Positions 19,827 through 34,354 are shown, numbered from the stretch's first letter. The stretch: 64,000 nt of DNA from Cordylochernes scorpioides (GCA_030710605.1 CP092870.1:14621570-14685569), one strand, 5' to 3'. Numbers and translations are program-made. Notes: generated by a model not told the origin, from the letters alone.

Positions 19827-20730
19827 CATTTCCGACTTTGTATAAAAAGGCTTACCTAACTTACTTTAGAGTTGAACTGGAAGGCCCTGATGAAAAAACG
19901 CGGGCTCTATTGAATAATTACACCAGTGGACGAATGGTAAGAGAAGATGTATCAATGGTCTGGATAGAACCATGAGACCACTCCAACGACTCCTATTTCT
20001 GTACTGTACTATTGTTGGTATTAACCGTAAGAATAATCGCAAAAGAACATATCCAAACCTTTCTTTTACAATGCGATCATAATCCCACTCAGATAATGTA
20101 CCTATCCCAACTTACATGGCCTTCCACAACTCTGTGAAGAAGACGATTCGGATCCTCAACAATGTGACCAAAGGGAACTAGATGATCACAAAGGCTTGAA
20201 CCTCTCAAAATAATTTCAGAATAACTTGCTTCTCGGTTGTCCAGAAAGCTTACTCGCTTCAGAAGCAAAAATTGTATTATAAAGGTGAAAATAATTTATT
20301 TACATTCTTCTTCCACGAGAATAATCTCGTCTGTGGCCATGATGTTCGAAATCTACCTCTGAAAATAGGTCCTAGTTAGTATCCACTAGGTGATTGGCGT
20401 CTCTTAATTATAACGGAGTTTGAAGTGTGTATTCATAACAATGGCAATAGGTATGGGCCGATTCCAATCGCTAGCAAAGGTCGCCTCTTACTTCAAAATA
20501 GACGTCAAAACTAGACGCCATCTATAGACCGTCGCCGCAAACTAGTTGCTTCGGGTCGGTGACAAAACCACAACACCAGCTTTGGCAAACTGAGAAGCAT
20601 CCACCTGGAGATCATGGCTTGGGGCTAATAACTCTCTTCTGCCCAGGGCAGACTTTATTCCATGAGATCCACACGGGATATTCTTCCATAGAGGTGTTTA
20701 GCTCGCAAAGTGCCAATATATATGTATATT
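19827..20730. other. Stretch without recognisable gene
   Basis: Mixed composition, with a GC-richer part at 20440-20650. Short open frames show no known motif. Confidence 0.5.
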
Positions 20731-20873
20731 AAAAATAAAAAAGGCATATCCTGACCAAGAGCACATGTGCTTTTCAGAAGGCAGAGCGCCATCTGGTGGA
20801 ACAGAAATAAGATGGCGCTCTGCCTTCTGAAAAGCACATGTGCTCTTGGTCAGAATATGCCTTTTTTATTTTT
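20731..20873. repeat. Near-perfect 64-bp palindrome of the Penelope-LTR-like family
   Basis: Arms 20731-20794 and 20810-20873 are reverse complements with very few mismatches around a 15-base centre. Each contains AAAGCACATGTGCT and AGATGGCGCTCTGCC-type blocks, also found in the 311-bp unit at 14404 and 14715. A transcript would form a long stable hairpin. Confidence 0.85.
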
Positions 20874-21109
20874 ATATCAACACCTGACCTTTTTATTTTC
20901 TATTGTTTTTTCATATATAAATATATATGGTAATTTAAACCAACAACCTTATATTGTATATAACTTATAACAAGATTTTCATGTTGTATAATAGAAACAC
21001 ATCTATAAATAATTATACGCATGATTGACATGTGTCATTACATCATCATATGTAATGTACTTTGTACAAACTGAGGATTAATAAATAAAACTTTGTAATA
21101 GATTAAGAG

Positions 21110-22060
21110 CCGTGCTAAAGCAAGAGATTGAGATGGAAGTCTCACAACAAAGTCTAAAGATAGGAAACTGCCACGGCGCCAGTGTCCAATTTCGCCCCTG
21201 ATCCACGCTATTGTTGCATCCGCTGAAATTCAATGCTTCCTCTCTCGGCAAAGATATATATGACCTCCGCCCTTGCCGAAAATATAGTCACTTGATAGTC
21301 ACTTCACCATCAGCGGGAGCCCTCGTCACTTCATCTTATGATGCTCGACCAAGCCGTAGATTAGTGAGAAAACTTCTTATCTCTCCATCTTTCGCTCCTA
21401 GCTCAACTCTTATCTGTTCACGGAACTTTCCTAGTGCAACTGTGTCTTCGTTTTTTGTGTGGACATTACTAAGCTTTACACTCCGCCTCGACCACGACTG
21501 CCTGTACTTTGTGAGAACTGTTAACGGTCTCCCAAGGTGCAGAGAGGTACTGGAAAACTCGCCACGCCCTGACTGTCCCTCTCGGTTACTACAGGTTTGC
21601 CCTTCTCGGTTACCACACACAGCGAGAGACCCTCGGTTACCACAGTTTAGCGAGGGTCGACAGGCTACCAACCCTTATCACAGTTTTAGTCGACAGGATG
21701 ACCAAAACGAAGGATACCAAACGAAGAAGGTAAGAAGACTGTCCAGATTGAAGCGAGAAAGAGCAAAGATGGAGGAGAAAATCGACCATTCCAACGATAC
21801 GACTGAGCAATCTACCCTCAAACAAGAAACGACATTGGAGGAACAAACCCGCCATTCCAACGAAACGACCAAGCAATCTCTCCCTCAACAAGAGACGATA
21901 TTTTAGGAGGAGGAAACGCCGTCCCAAGGGACCTCCTCGGACCGGCTAACACAGATCGCCAACGCCGGGAGCCAGCTGTCTGACCACCCTAACGACATAG
22001 TCGAAATTCCCGCAAATTCAGACCAAAGGCCAACGTATACCATGGGAGAGGTGCATCTTT
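21110..22060 (+). other. Unassigned GC-richer segment with open frame
   Basis: From about 21211 to 21906 one plus-strand frame stays open but has no early ATG. After one stop it continues open to about 22070. The later part encodes repeated HSN(D/E)TT(E/K)QS and QET elements in a charged context, like the start of a gag-like or other low-complexity protein. Four imperfect CTCGGTTACCACA repeats lie at 21575-21650. It may be an LTR and the start of a retrotransposon, but I see no diagnostic motif. Confidence 0.3.
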
Positions 22061-23104
22061 TCCTACATTAATACAAGTATCAATTCTTGTATCATCCTCT
22101 CGTAGCCTAATGTTATACATATATAATGATTATTTTATGACAAAAAGTATTTTTGAATGAATAATTTAGGTAGATAAGTAAAGAATTAGAAATGTAAATA
22201 TGCAAAAAGGGAAGGAAGATAGGAAGAGTGTATATATATATATATTAATTTGAAATGCTTTTTCTAACAAAATAGGGCTATAACAAGAATTATACCAAAG
22301 CTTCGGCAGTCAGTTACGCGTTATATATGAAGAATATAGTAAAAAAAAGAAAGGAAGAGAATATGAGTTAGAGTAGAAAAGGAGCTAAAAAGACAGCGCC
22401 ATATTCATACAATTAAAATAAAAGAAAATATAAAGGTTCTAATGTAAAATTAAAATTTGTGTTTAATTTTTGTCAAGCTTTAGATTATATTTAAAAAATA
22501 CTTGATCTTGAAATTGGAAGCAACATATCTTTATTGACCTTATTTCATTTTATTTATTAAATGTGTGTGAAAACTTATATGGTTTAACCGTGGTAGAAAC
22601 AGATTGGTACCATGTTGGGTCTTGTCAAAATTTAACCTGGCGGCCGTTTAGATTCCATCGAATGACAAAAAGCTTTAAAAAATATAAAATACTATCAAAT
22701 TTCTATGCTCTCTATATTTTCCTACTCTACGTTTTCGCAATTTCCCATATAAACATTTTAAATTTTCTCAACTTTACTGCTAAAATGATAAATCAAAATT
22801 ATTTATAATCATTATAACAAATTAAGTGCTCAGTTTTAGCATACAAAACTTACATTTTATTAAAAGTCAATTTTAATAATTTTTCAAAATATTCTGGTGT
22901 AAATATATCAATTTGAAAATCAAAAAACATATGTACATGACCTCTAAAACCTTCTAATTAAACAGAAAATGGTATCCATAATGCCTTATCTTGCTAGAAT
23001 ATGCTAATTGATAGTAAGGACATTATCTTTTCAAATTGGCTCAGAATGTAAGATAGGTAGAGCATATTTCCATATATTGTACTATAGAGATTCTCTCTCC
23101 TTCA
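22061..23104. other. AT-rich stretch without recognisable gene
   Basis: Contains a short (TA)n run near 22230 and A-rich segments. Nothing recognised. Confidence 0.5.
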
Positions 23105-23515
23105 TTAGAATTAAATTCAATATTTATAAAGTACATGTATATTATGAAAAATGATGAGATTTTCTGCTTGAATTTAGATCATGTTGAGGATTATGGTAAT
23201 GGTGATGCAGTCGTGGTTAAATACTTGAGAGTATAATAAAAACATAGTTTTGATCAGAGATTATTTTAAATATACTAATGGAATATATAAAAAACATAAC
23301 TTGATAAAAGTACTGCCTGGCTTAAGGCGAGTAGAACAGGAAAAACAAAATATTATTTACATAATGTATAAAGGTTTTGAGCCGACCAACGGGAAACAAC
23401 AACAACGAGTTTTTATAAGGGAAGCGTGAGCTCTGGCGGTCGATATAAGAGTATTTGTATCTATGAAATATATTTTTAAACAAAACAATATTTTAATATA
23501 ACATATATATTTAGT
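23105..23515 (+). repeat. Interspersed repeat family C, copy 2
   Basis: Shares GAGATTTTCTGCTTGA, ATCATGTTGAGGATTATGG, TTAAGGCGAGTAGAA, TTTTGAGCC and CTCTGGCGGTCGAT in order with 62905-63275, and in reverse with 14033-14400. Confidence 0.85.
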
Positions 23516-24002
23516 AAATTGTTATATTTGGTTTTAATAATCTCAACTCAACTTGCAAACCTTTTTTTCAATATTTTATGAAGTAGTGAAATATAAACAT
23601 TTAATATTTCAATTTAATTTAATAGAATTGTGATCTTCTATATATAGATATGTGAAGCTGTGTATATATAGAGAAGGTTAGCACTCCATATGTCCCTGAG
23701 GTGGCAGGCTTCCTCACAATCCCCAGGATTTCACTTAATTCTACTTCTTAATTAAGATGGCCGACATTATTCAAATAAGTTGGGAGTTGTTTTTCTGTCC
23801 TTCCACGCTACTCTATCTTTCTAGGAAGAGAGTTTAATTGTTTCAGATGTTTTGGACCGTTTTTTACTTAGATTCTTTAAAGATAAATTTATTAAATCTG
23901 GCCTTTTTAATGGAAAAACATCTTGCTGACGCACGCATCTGTCTATGGAAACATTCGCCTACCTTCTTTTCTTTCTCTTAGTATAACTAACTTGTCCTCT
24001 CA
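23516..24002. other. Left flank of the satellite array
   Basis: No gene. A stretch near 23707-23735 (GGCTTCCTCACAATCC) resembles the satellite's CTTCCTCACAGTCC and may be a diverged outlying unit or chance. CTTGTCCTCTCAATTTC directly precedes the first good unit. Confidence 0.5.
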
Positions 24003-26503
24003 ATTTCTTCCTCACAGTCCTGCCTGATAATTGCTCTCTCTATATATATCTTCCTCACAGTCCTGCATGATAATTGCTCTCTCTATATATGTCTTCCTCA
24101 CAGTCCTGCCTGATAATTGCCCTCTCTATATATATATCTTCCTCACAGTCCTGCCTGATAATTGCTCTCTCTCTATATATATCTTCCTCACAGTCCTGCC
24201 TGATAATTGCTCTCTCTATATATATCTTCCTCACAGTCCTGCCTGATAATTGCTCTCTCTATATATATCTTCCTCACAGTCCTGCCTGATAATTGCTCTC
24301 TATATATATATATCTTCCTCACAGTCCTGTCTGATAATTGCTCTCTCTATATATATCTTCCTCACAGTCCTGCCTGATAATTGCTCTCTCTATATATATC
24401 TTCCTCACAGTCCTGCCTGATAATTGCTCTCTCTCTCTCTCTATATCTTCCTCACAGTCCTGCCTGATAATTGCTCTCTCTATATATATCTTCCTCACAG
24501 TCCTGCCTGATAATTGCTCTCTCTATATATGTCTTCCTCACAGTCCTGCCTGATAATTGCCCTCTCTATATATATCTTCCTCACAGTCCTGCCTGATAAT
24601 TGCTCTCTCTATATATGTCTTCCTCACAGTCCTGCCTGATAATTGCTCTCTCTATATATATCTTCCTCACAGTCCTGCCTGATAATTGCTCTCTCTCTAT
24701 ATATATCTTCCTCACAGTCCTGCCTGATAATTGCTCTCTCTCTATATATATCTTCCTCACAGTCCTGCCTGATAATTGCTCTCTCTATATATATCTTCCT
24801 CACAGTACTGCCTGATAATTGCTCTCTCTATATATATCTTCCTCACAGTCCTGCCTGATAATTGCTCTATATATATATATATCTTCCTCACAGTCCTGTC
24901 TGATAATTGCTCTCTCTATATATGTCTTCCTCACAGTCCTGCCTGATAATTGCTCTCTCTCTATATATATCTTCCTCACAGTCCTGCCTGATAATTGCTC
25001 TCTCTATATATGTCTCCCTCACAGTCCTGCCTGATAATTGCTCTCTCTCTATATATATCTTCCTCACAGTCCTGCCTGATAATTGCTCTCTCTCTATATA
25101 TATCTTCCTCACAGTCCTGCCTGATAATTGCTCTCTATATATATCTTCCTCACAGTCCTGCCTGTTAATTGCTCTCTCTATATATATCTTCATCACAGTC
25201 CTGCCTGATAATTGCTCTCTCTATATATATCTTCCTCACAGTCCTGCCTGATAATTGCTCTCTCTATATATATCTTCCTCACAGTCCTGCCTGATAATTG
25301 CTCTCTATATATATATATCTTCCTCACAGTCCTGTCTGATAATTGCTCTCTCTATATATATCTTCCTCACAGTCCTGCCTGATAATTGCTCTCTCTATAT
25401 ATATCTTCCTCACAGTCCTGCCTGATAATTGCTCTCTCTCTCTCTCTCTCTCTATATCTTCCTCACAGTCCTGCCTGATAATTGCTCTCTCTATATATAT
25501 CTTCCTCACAGTCCTGCCTGATAATTGCTCTCTCTATATATGTCTTCCTCACAGTCCTGCCTGATAATTGCCCTCTCTATATATATCTTCCTCACAGTCC
25601 TGCCTGATAATTGCTCTCTCTATATATGTCTTCCTCACAGTCCTGCCTGATAATTGCTCTCTCTATATATATCTTCCTCACAGTCCTGCCTGATAATTGC
25701 TCTCTCTCTATATATATCTTCCTCACAGTCCTGCCTGATAATTGCTCTCTCTCTATATATATCTTCCTCACAGTCCTGCCTGATAATTGCTCTCTCTATA
25801 TATATCTTCCTCACAGTACTGCCTGATAATTGCTCTCTCTATATATATCTTCCTCACAGTCCTGCCTGATAATTGCTCTATATATATATATATATCTTCC
25901 TCACAGTCCTGTCTGATAATTGCTCTCTCTATATATGTCTTCCTCACAGTCCTGCCTGATAATTGCTCTCTCTCTATATATATCTTCCTCACAGTCCTGC
26001 CTGATAATTGCTCTCTCTATATATGTCTCCCTCACAGTCCTGCCTGATAATTGCTCTCTCTCTATATATATCTTCCTCACAGTCCTGCCTGATAATTGCT
26101 CTCTCTCTATATATATCTTCCTCACAGTCCTGCCTGATAATTGCTCTCTATATATATCTTCCTCACAGTCCTGCCTGTTAATTGCTCTCTCTATATATAT
26201 CTTCATCACAGTCCTGCCTGATAATTGCTCTCTCTATATATATCTTCCTCACAGTCCTGCCTGATAATTGCTCTCTCTATATATATCTTCCTCACAGTCC
26301 TGCCTGATAATTGCCCTCTCTATATATATCTTCCTCACAGTCCTGCCTGATAATTGCTCTCTCTATATATTTCTTCCTCACAGTCCTGCCTGATAATTGC
26401 CCTCTCTATATATTTATTCCTCACAGTCCTGCCTGATAATTGCTCTCTCTATATATGTCTTCCTCACAGTCCTGCCTGATAATTGCTCTCTCTATATATA
26501 TCT

Positions 26504-26719
26504 TGTCGCATACCTCGAGATATTTGCATATCATTGTTTTGTTTTATATATTTTTACATTTTGTTTCTTATGAAAGGTTGATATATTTGCATGTCCGCGA
26601 GAAGCGCGATATATATATATATATATATATAGGTAGGAAAAGTAATAAAGTTAGAGTTTCTATTGTCATAGATCTTCTCATGTCTCGTAAAACTCGTTCT
26701 TCTAATATAGAACATCACA
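26504..26719 (+). repeat. Short gypsy-like LTR embedded in the satellite, copy 1
   Basis: 216 bp beginning TGTCGCATACC and ending ACATCACA. It contains a (TA)n/TATA tract at about 26610-26632 and AATAAA near 26644, the layout of a compact LTR (promoter, then polyadenylation signal). The primer site follows three bases later. No second copy closes the element downstream, so this is only a 5' end. Confidence 0.7.
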
Positions 26720-26722
26720 ATA

Positions 26723-26740
26723 TGGCGCAGCCGACAGGAT
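26723..26740 (+). promoter_or_regulatory. Primer binding site, tRNA-Ser-like, copy 1
   Basis: TGGCGCAGCCGACAGGAT fits the complement of an insect-type tRNA-Ser 3' end (TGGCGCAGCCGGTAGGAT) except near the middle, as used by the 17.6/297 group of gypsy elements. Three bases separate it from the LTR end. Confidence 0.65.
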
Positions 26741-26766
26741 CGACCATTGAAAGCCTCATCAGGGCG

Positions 26767-27687
26767 ATGGCGGACCAGCAGCGCTTGATGAGGGACCAGC
26801 AACGCTTGATGATGAACATTCTTTTTGAAAATAAGAATGAAAAGGTAGATGAAGAAGAATATTTCAGCGAAGAAGAAGAAGAGGAAGAGGAGGAAGAAGA
26901 AGAAAGCCTTGAGTCTCTAGAAAGCCTTGAGTCTCTGGAAAGCCTTGAGTCTCTAGAACGCCTTGAGTCTCTAGAAAGTCTTGAAAAGTCTGAAGTAAGT
27001 CTTGAAAAGTCTGGAGTAAGTCTTGAAAAGTCTGAAGTAAGTCTTGAAAAAGCCGAAGTTGAAAAAAAAGTCTGTTGTAGAAGTTGGGCAAAGTCAAAAG
27101 GCTTAAGTTGAAAAAAATTCAGTTATAGAAACTGAAAGTGCAGAGCCTCTTACGAAAGAGGTAGATGTTATTGCTGATAGTGGAATGGAGCCTAAAGATT
27201 CTACAGAACCTTCTAGGGAGTCTGGTACTGGAGAAAAAGAACCTACTAAGGAGTCTGGTACTGGGGAACAGGGGCCTACTAGGGAGTCTGGTACTGGAGA
27301 AAAAGAACCTACTAAGGAGTCTGTTACTGGGGATCAAGGGCCTACTGAGGAGTCTGGTACTGGCGAAAAAGAACCTACTAAGGAGTCTGGTACTGGAGAA
27401 CAAGGGCCTACTAAGGAGTCTGGTACTGGCGAAATAGAACCTACTAAGGAGTCTGGTACTGGCGAAAAAGAACCTACCAAGGAGTCTGGTACTGGCGAAA
27501 AAGAACCTACTAAGGAGTCTGGTACTGGCGAAAAAGAACCAAAGCCTGGTACCGGCGAAGAAGCACCTCCAAAGGAGTTGAGCCTCTCCACCACCTGGAA
27601 TAACAGAAACACCATCACCAAAGACATGAAGTTTTTGAAAAGAGCTTTGAGAGAGCTACCTTGTTACGATACTCTATTGGAAACTCT
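26767..27687 (+). pseudogene. Gag-like N-terminus with acidic and ESGTGE repeats, copy 1
   Basis: From the ATG at 26767 the protein begins MADQQRLMRDQQRLMMNIL, a Gln/Met-rich helix typical of gypsy gag starts. An acidic Glu run (about 14 residues) follows, then SLE repeats and EKSEVSLEKSGV. The frame is broken at about 27062-27106 (an A8 run and a TAA). It continues in another register with IETESAEPLTKEVDVIAD and about ten copies of an 11-residue ESGTGEKEPTK repeat (33 bp each). The end reads LSTTWNNRNTITKDMKFLKR before joining satellite at about 27690. No capsid, zinc knuckle or pol is present. The ATG at 26722 overlaps the primer site and is a less likely start. Confidence 0.65.
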
Positions 27688-27689
27688 CA

Positions 27690-30600
27690 AATTGCTCTCT
27701 CTATATATTTCTTCCTCACAGTCCTGCCTGATAATTGTTCTCTCTATATATGTCTTCCTCACAGTCCAGCCTGATAATTGCTCTCTCTCTATATATCTAC
27801 CTCACAGTTCTGCTTGATAATTGCTCTCTCTATATATATCTTCCTCACAGTCCTGCCTGATAATTGCTCTCTAAATATATATCTTACTCACAGTCCTGCC
27901 TGATAATTGCTCTCTCTCTATATATATCTTCCTCACAGTCCTGCCTGATAATTGCTCTCTCTATATATATATCTTACTCACAGTCCTGCCTGATAATTGC
28001 TCTCTCTATATATCTTCCTCACAGTCCTGCCTGATAATTGCTCTCTCTATATATCTTCCTCACAGTCCTGCCTGATAATTGCCCTCTCAATATATTTCTT
28101 CCTCACAGTCCTGCCTGATAATTGCTCTCTCTATATATTTCTTCCTCACAGTCCTGCCTGATAATTGCTCTCTCTATATATTTCTTCCTCACAGTCCAGC
28201 CTGATAATTGCTCTCTCTATATATGTCTTCCTCACAGTCCTGCCTGATAATTGCTCTCTCTCTATATATTTCTTCCTCACAGTCCTGACTGATAATTACT
28301 CTCTATATATATCTTCCTCACATTCCTGCCTGATAAATGCCCTCTATATATATCTTCCTCACATTCCTGCCTGAAAACTGCCCTCTATATATATCTTCCT
28401 CACAGTCCTGCCTGATAATTGCTCTCTATATATATCTTCCTCACAGTCCTGCCTGAAAAATTGCTCTCTCTATATATATATCTTCCTCACAGTCCTGCCT
28501 GATAATTGCACTCTTTCTATATATATCTTCCTCACAGTCCTGCCTGAAAATTGCTCTCTATATATATCTTCCTCACAGTCCTGCCTGAAAAATTGCTCTC
28601 TCTCTATATATATATCTTCCTCACAGTCCTGCCTGATAATTGCACTCTCTCTATATTTATCTTCCTCACAGTCCTGCCTGATAATTGCACCCTCTCTATA
28701 TATATCTTCCTCACAGTCCTGCCTGATAATTGCTCTCTCTATATATATATCTTCCTCACAGTCCTGCCTGATAATTGCACTCTCTCTATATATATCTTCC
28801 TCACAGTCCTGCCTGATAATTGCTCTCTCTATATATATATATCTTCCACACAGTCCTGCCTGAAAAATTGCTCTCTCTATATATATCTTCCTCACAGTCC
28901 TGCTTGATGATTGCACTCTCTCTATATATATATCTTCCTCACATTCCTGCCTGATAATTGCCCTCTATATATATCTTCCTCACATTCCTGCCTGATAACT
29001 GCCCTCTATATATATCTTCCTCACAGTCCTGCCTGATAATTGCTCTCTATATATATCTTCCTCACAGTCCTGCCTGAAAAATTGCTCTCTCTATATATAT
29101 CTTCCTCACAGTCCTGCCTGATAATTGCTCTCTATATATATCTTCCTCACAGTCCTGCCTGAAAAATTGCTCTCTCTATATATATCTTCCTCACAGTCCT
29201 GCCTGATAATTGCTCTCTCTATATATGTCTCCCTCACAGTCCTGCCTGATAATTGCTCTCTCTCTATATATATCTTCCTCACAGTCCTGCCTGATAATTG
29301 CTCTCTCTCTATATATATCTTCCTCACAGTCCTGCCTGATAATTGCTCTCTATATATATCTTCCTCACAGTCCTGCCTGTTAATTGCTCTCTCTATATAT
29401 ATCTTCATCACAGTCCTGCCTGATAATTGCTCTCTCTATATATATCTTCCTCACAGTCCTGCCTGATAATTGCTCTCTCTATATATATATATCTTCCTCA
29501 CAGTCCTGCCTGATAATTGCACTCTCTCTATATATATATATATTCCTCACAGTCCTGCCTGATAATTGCTCTCTCTATTAATATATCTTCCTCACAGTCC
29601 TACCTGATAATTGCACTCTCTCTATATATATCTTCCTCACAGTCCTGCCTGATAATTGCTCTCTCTATATATATATCTTCCTCACAGTCCTGCCTGAAAA
29701 ATTGCCCTCTCTCTATATATATCTTCCTCCCAGTCCTGCTTGATAATTGCACTCTCTCTATATATATCTTCCTCACAGTCCTGCCTGATAATTGCTCTCT
29801 CTATATATTTCTTCCTCACAGTCCTGCCTGATAATTGCTCTCTTTATATATATATCTTCCTCACAGTCCTGCCTGATAATTTCACTCTCTCTATATATTT
29901 CTTCCTCACAGTCCTGCCTGATAATTGCTCTCTCTATATATTTCTTCCTCACAGTCCCCTGCCTGATAATTGCTCTCTTTATATATATATATCTTCCTCA
30001 CAGTCCTGCCTGATAATTTCACTCTCTCTATATATTTCTTCCTCACTGTCCTGCCTGATAATTGCTCTCTCTATATATATATCTTCCTCACAGTCCTGCC
30101 TGATAATTTCACTCTCTCTATATATTTCTTCCTCACAGTCCTGCCTGATAATTTCACTCTCTCTATATATTTCTTCCTCACAGTCCTGCCTGATAATTGC
30201 TCTCTCTATATATATCTTCCTCACAGTCCTGCCTGATAATTGCACTCTCTCTCTATATATATCTTCCTCACAGTCCTGCCTGATAATTGCTCTCTCTCTA
30301 TATATATCTTCCTCACAGTCCTGCCTGATAATTGCTCTCTCTATATATATATCTTCCTCACAGTCCTGCCTGATAATTGCACTCTCTCTATATATATCTT
30401 CCTCACAGTCCTGCCAGATAATTGCTCTCTCTATATATATATCTTCCTCACAGTCCAGCCCGAAAAATTGCTCTCTCTCTATATATATCTTCCTCACAGT
30501 CCTGCTTGATAATTGCACTCTCTCTATATATATCTTCCTCACAGTCCTGCCTGATAATTGCTCTCTCTATATATTTATTCCTCACAGTCCCCTGCCTGAT

Positions 30601-33600
30601 AATTGCTCTCTTTATATATATATCTTCCTCACAGTCCTGCCTGATAATTTCACTCTCTCTATATATATCTTCCTCACTGTCCTGCCTGATAATTGCTCTC
30701 TCTCTCTATATATATATATATATATCTTCCTTACAGTCCTGCCTGATAATTGCTCTCTCTATATATATATCTTCCACACAGTCCTGCCTGATAACTGCCC
30801 TCTATTTATATCTTCCCCACATTCCTGCCTGATAACTGCCCTCTATATATATCTTCCTCACAGTTTTGCCTGATAATTGCTCTCTCTATATATATCTTCC
30901 TCACAGTCCTGCCTGATAATTGCTTTCTTTCTATATATCTTCCTCACAGTCCTGCCTGATAATTGCTCTCTCTATATATCTTCCTCACAGTCCTGCCTGA
31001 TAATTGCTCTCGCTATATATATATATCTTCCTCACATTCCTGCCTGATAATTGCCCTCTATATATATCTTTCTCACATTCCTGCCTGATAACTGCCCTCT
31101 ATATATATCTTCCTCACAGTCCTGCTTGATAATTGCACTCTCTCTATATATATCTTCCTCACATTCCTGCCTGATAATTACCCTCTATATATATCTTCCT
31201 CACATTCCTGCCTGATAACTGCCCTCTATATATATCTTCCTCACAGTCCAGCCTGATAATTGCACTCTCTCTATATATATCTTCCTCACAGTCCTGCCTG
31301 ATAATTGCTCTCTCTATATTTGTCTTCCTCACAGTCCTGCCTGATAATTTCACTCTCTCTATATATATCTTCCTCACAGTCCTGCCTGATAATTGCTCTC
31401 TCTCTATATATATATATATCTTCCTCACAGTCCTGCCTGATAATTGCTCTCTCTCTATATATATATATATATCTTCCTCACAGTCCTGCCTGATAATTGC
31501 CCTCTCTATATATCTTCCTCACAGTCCTGCCTGATAATTCCTTTCTTTCTATATATCTTCCTCACAGTCCTGCCTGATAACTGCCCTCTATATATATCTT
31601 CCCCACATTCCTGCCTGATAACTCCCTCTATATATATCTTCCTCACAGTCCTGCCTGATAATTGTTCTCTCTATATATATCTTCCTCACAGTCCTGCCTG
31701 ATAATTGCTCTCTATATATATCTTCCTCACAGTCCTGCCTGAAAAATTGCCCTCTCTATATATATATCTTCCTCACAGTCCTGTCTGATAATTGCTCTCT
31801 ATATATATCTTCCTCACAGTCCTGCCTGAAAAATTGCTCTCTCTATATATATCTTCCTCACAGTCCTGCCTGATAATTGCTCTCTCTATATATATTTTCC
31901 TCACAGTCCTGCCTGATAATTGCACTCTCTCTATATATATCTTCCTCACAGTCCTGCCTGATAATTGCTCTCTCTATATATATATATCTTCCTCACAGTC
32001 CTGCCTGATAATTGCACTCTCTCTATATATATATATATTCCTCACAGTCCTGCCTGATAATTGCTCTCTCTATATATATATCTTCCTCACAGTCCTACCT
32101 GATAATTGCACTCTCTCTATATATATCTTCCTCACAGTCCTGCCTGATAATTGCTCTCTCTATATATATATCTTCCTCACAGTCCTGCCTGAAAAATTGC
32201 CCTCTCTCTATATATATCTTCCTCACAGTCCTGCTTGATAATTTCACTCTCTCTATATATATCTTCCTCACAGTCCTGCCTGATAATTGCTCTCTCTATA
32301 TATTTCTTCCTCACAGTCCTGCCTGATAATTGCTCTCTTTATATATATATCTTCCTCACAGTCCTGCCTGATAATTTCACTCTCTCTATATATTTCTTCC
32401 TCACAGTCCTGCCCGATAATTGCTCTCTCTATATATTTCTTCCTCACAGTCCCCTGACTGATCATTGCTCTCTTTATATATATATATCTTCCTCACAGTC
32501 CTGCCTGATAATTTCACTTTCTCTATATATTTCTTCCTCACTGTCCTGCCTGATAATTGCTCTCTCTCTATATATATCTTCCTCACAGTCCTGCCTGATA
32601 ATTTCACTCTCTCTATATATTTCTTCCTCACAGTCCTGCCTGATAATTGCTCTCTCTATATATATCTTCCTCACAGTCCTGCCTGATAATTGCACTCTCT
32701 CTCTATATATATCTTCCTCACAGTCCTGCCTGATAATTGCTCTCTCTCTATATATATCTTCCTCACAGTCCTGCCTGATAATTGCTCTCTCTATATATAT
32801 ATCTTCCTCACAGTCCTGCCTGATAATTGCACTCTCTCTATATATATCTTCCTCACAGTCCTGCCAGATAATTGCTCTCTCTCTATATATATCTTCCTCA
32901 CAGTCCTGCCCGAAAAATTGCCCTCTCTCTATATATATCTTCCTCACAGTCCTGCTTGATAATTGCACTCTCTCAATATATATCTTCCTCACAGTCCTGC
33001 CTGATAATTGCTCTCTCTATATATTTCTTCCTCACAGTCCCCTGCCTGATAATTGCTCTCTTTATATATATATCTTCCTCACAGTCCTGCCTGATAATTT
33101 CACTCTCTCTATATATATCTTCTTCACTGTCCTGCCTGATAATTGCTCTCTCTCTATATATATCTTCCTCACAGTCCTGCCTGATAATTGCTCTCTCTAT
33201 ATATATATCTTCCTCACAGTCCTGCCTGATAATTGCACTCTCTCTATATATATCTTCCTCACAGTCCTGCCAGATAATTGCTCTCTATATATATATATCT
33301 TCCTCACAGTCCTGTCTGATAATTGCTCTCTCTATATATATCTTCCTCACAGTCCTGCCTGATAATTGCTCTCTCTCTATATATCTTCCTCACAGTCCTG
33401 CCTGATAATTGCTCTCTCTCTCTCTCTCTCTCTATATCTTCCTCACAGTCCTGCCTGATAATTGCTCTCTCTATATATATCTTCCTCACAGTCCTGCCTG
33501 ATAATTGCTCTCTCTATATATGTCTTCCTCACAGTCCTGCCTGATAATTGCCCTCTCTATATATATATCTTCCTCACAGTCCTGCCTGATAATTGCTCTC

Positions 33601-34354
33601 TCTCTATATATATCTTCCTCACAGTCCTGCCTGATAATTGCTCTCTCTATATATATCTTCCTCACAGTACTGCCTGATAATTGCTCTCTCTATATATATC
33701 TTCCTCACAGTCCTGCCTGATAATTGCTCTATATATATATATATATCTTCCTCACAGTCCTGTCTGATAATTGCTCTCTCTATATATGTCTTCCTCACAG
33801 TCCTGCCTGATAATTGCTCTCTCTCTATATATATCTTCCTCACAGTCCTGCCTGATAATTGCTCTCTCTATATATGTCTCCCTCACAGTCCTGCCTGATA
33901 ATTGCTCTCTCTCTATATATATCTTCCTCACAGTCCTGCCTGATAATTGCTCTCTCTCTATATATATCTTCCTCACAGTCCTGCCTGATAATTGCTCTCT
34001 ATATATATCTTCCTCACAGTCCTGCCTGTTAATTGCTCTCTCTATATATATCTTCATCACAGTCCTGCCTGATAATTGCTCTCTCTATATATATCTTCCT
34101 CACAGTCCTGCCTGATAATTGCTCTCTCTATATATATCTTCCTCACAGTCCTGCCTGATAATTGCCCTCTCTATATATATCTTCCTCACAGTCCTGCCTG
34201 ATAATTGCTCTCTCTATATATTTCTTCCTCACAGTCCTGCCTGATAATTGCCCTCTCTATATATTTATTCCTCACAGTCCTGCCTGATAATTGCTCTCTC
34301 TATATATGTCTTCCTCACAGTCCTGCCTGATAATTGCTCTCTCTATATATATCT
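27690..34354 (+). repeat. Satellite block between the two gag modules
   Basis: Pure satellite units. This block plus module 1 (26504-34354, 7,851 bp) forms the large higher-order unit repeated after 34355. Inside it 29740-30870 is duplicated at 32235-33360 (offset about 2,495). The last part (33320-34350) repeats 25340-26500. Confidence 0.85.

Noticed and set aside
26440-26766. Gag-like frame starting within the satellite or LTR (for example at 26680)
   Set aside because: These upstream starts lie in the LTR or the primer site; the ATG at 26767 begins the typical gag helix.
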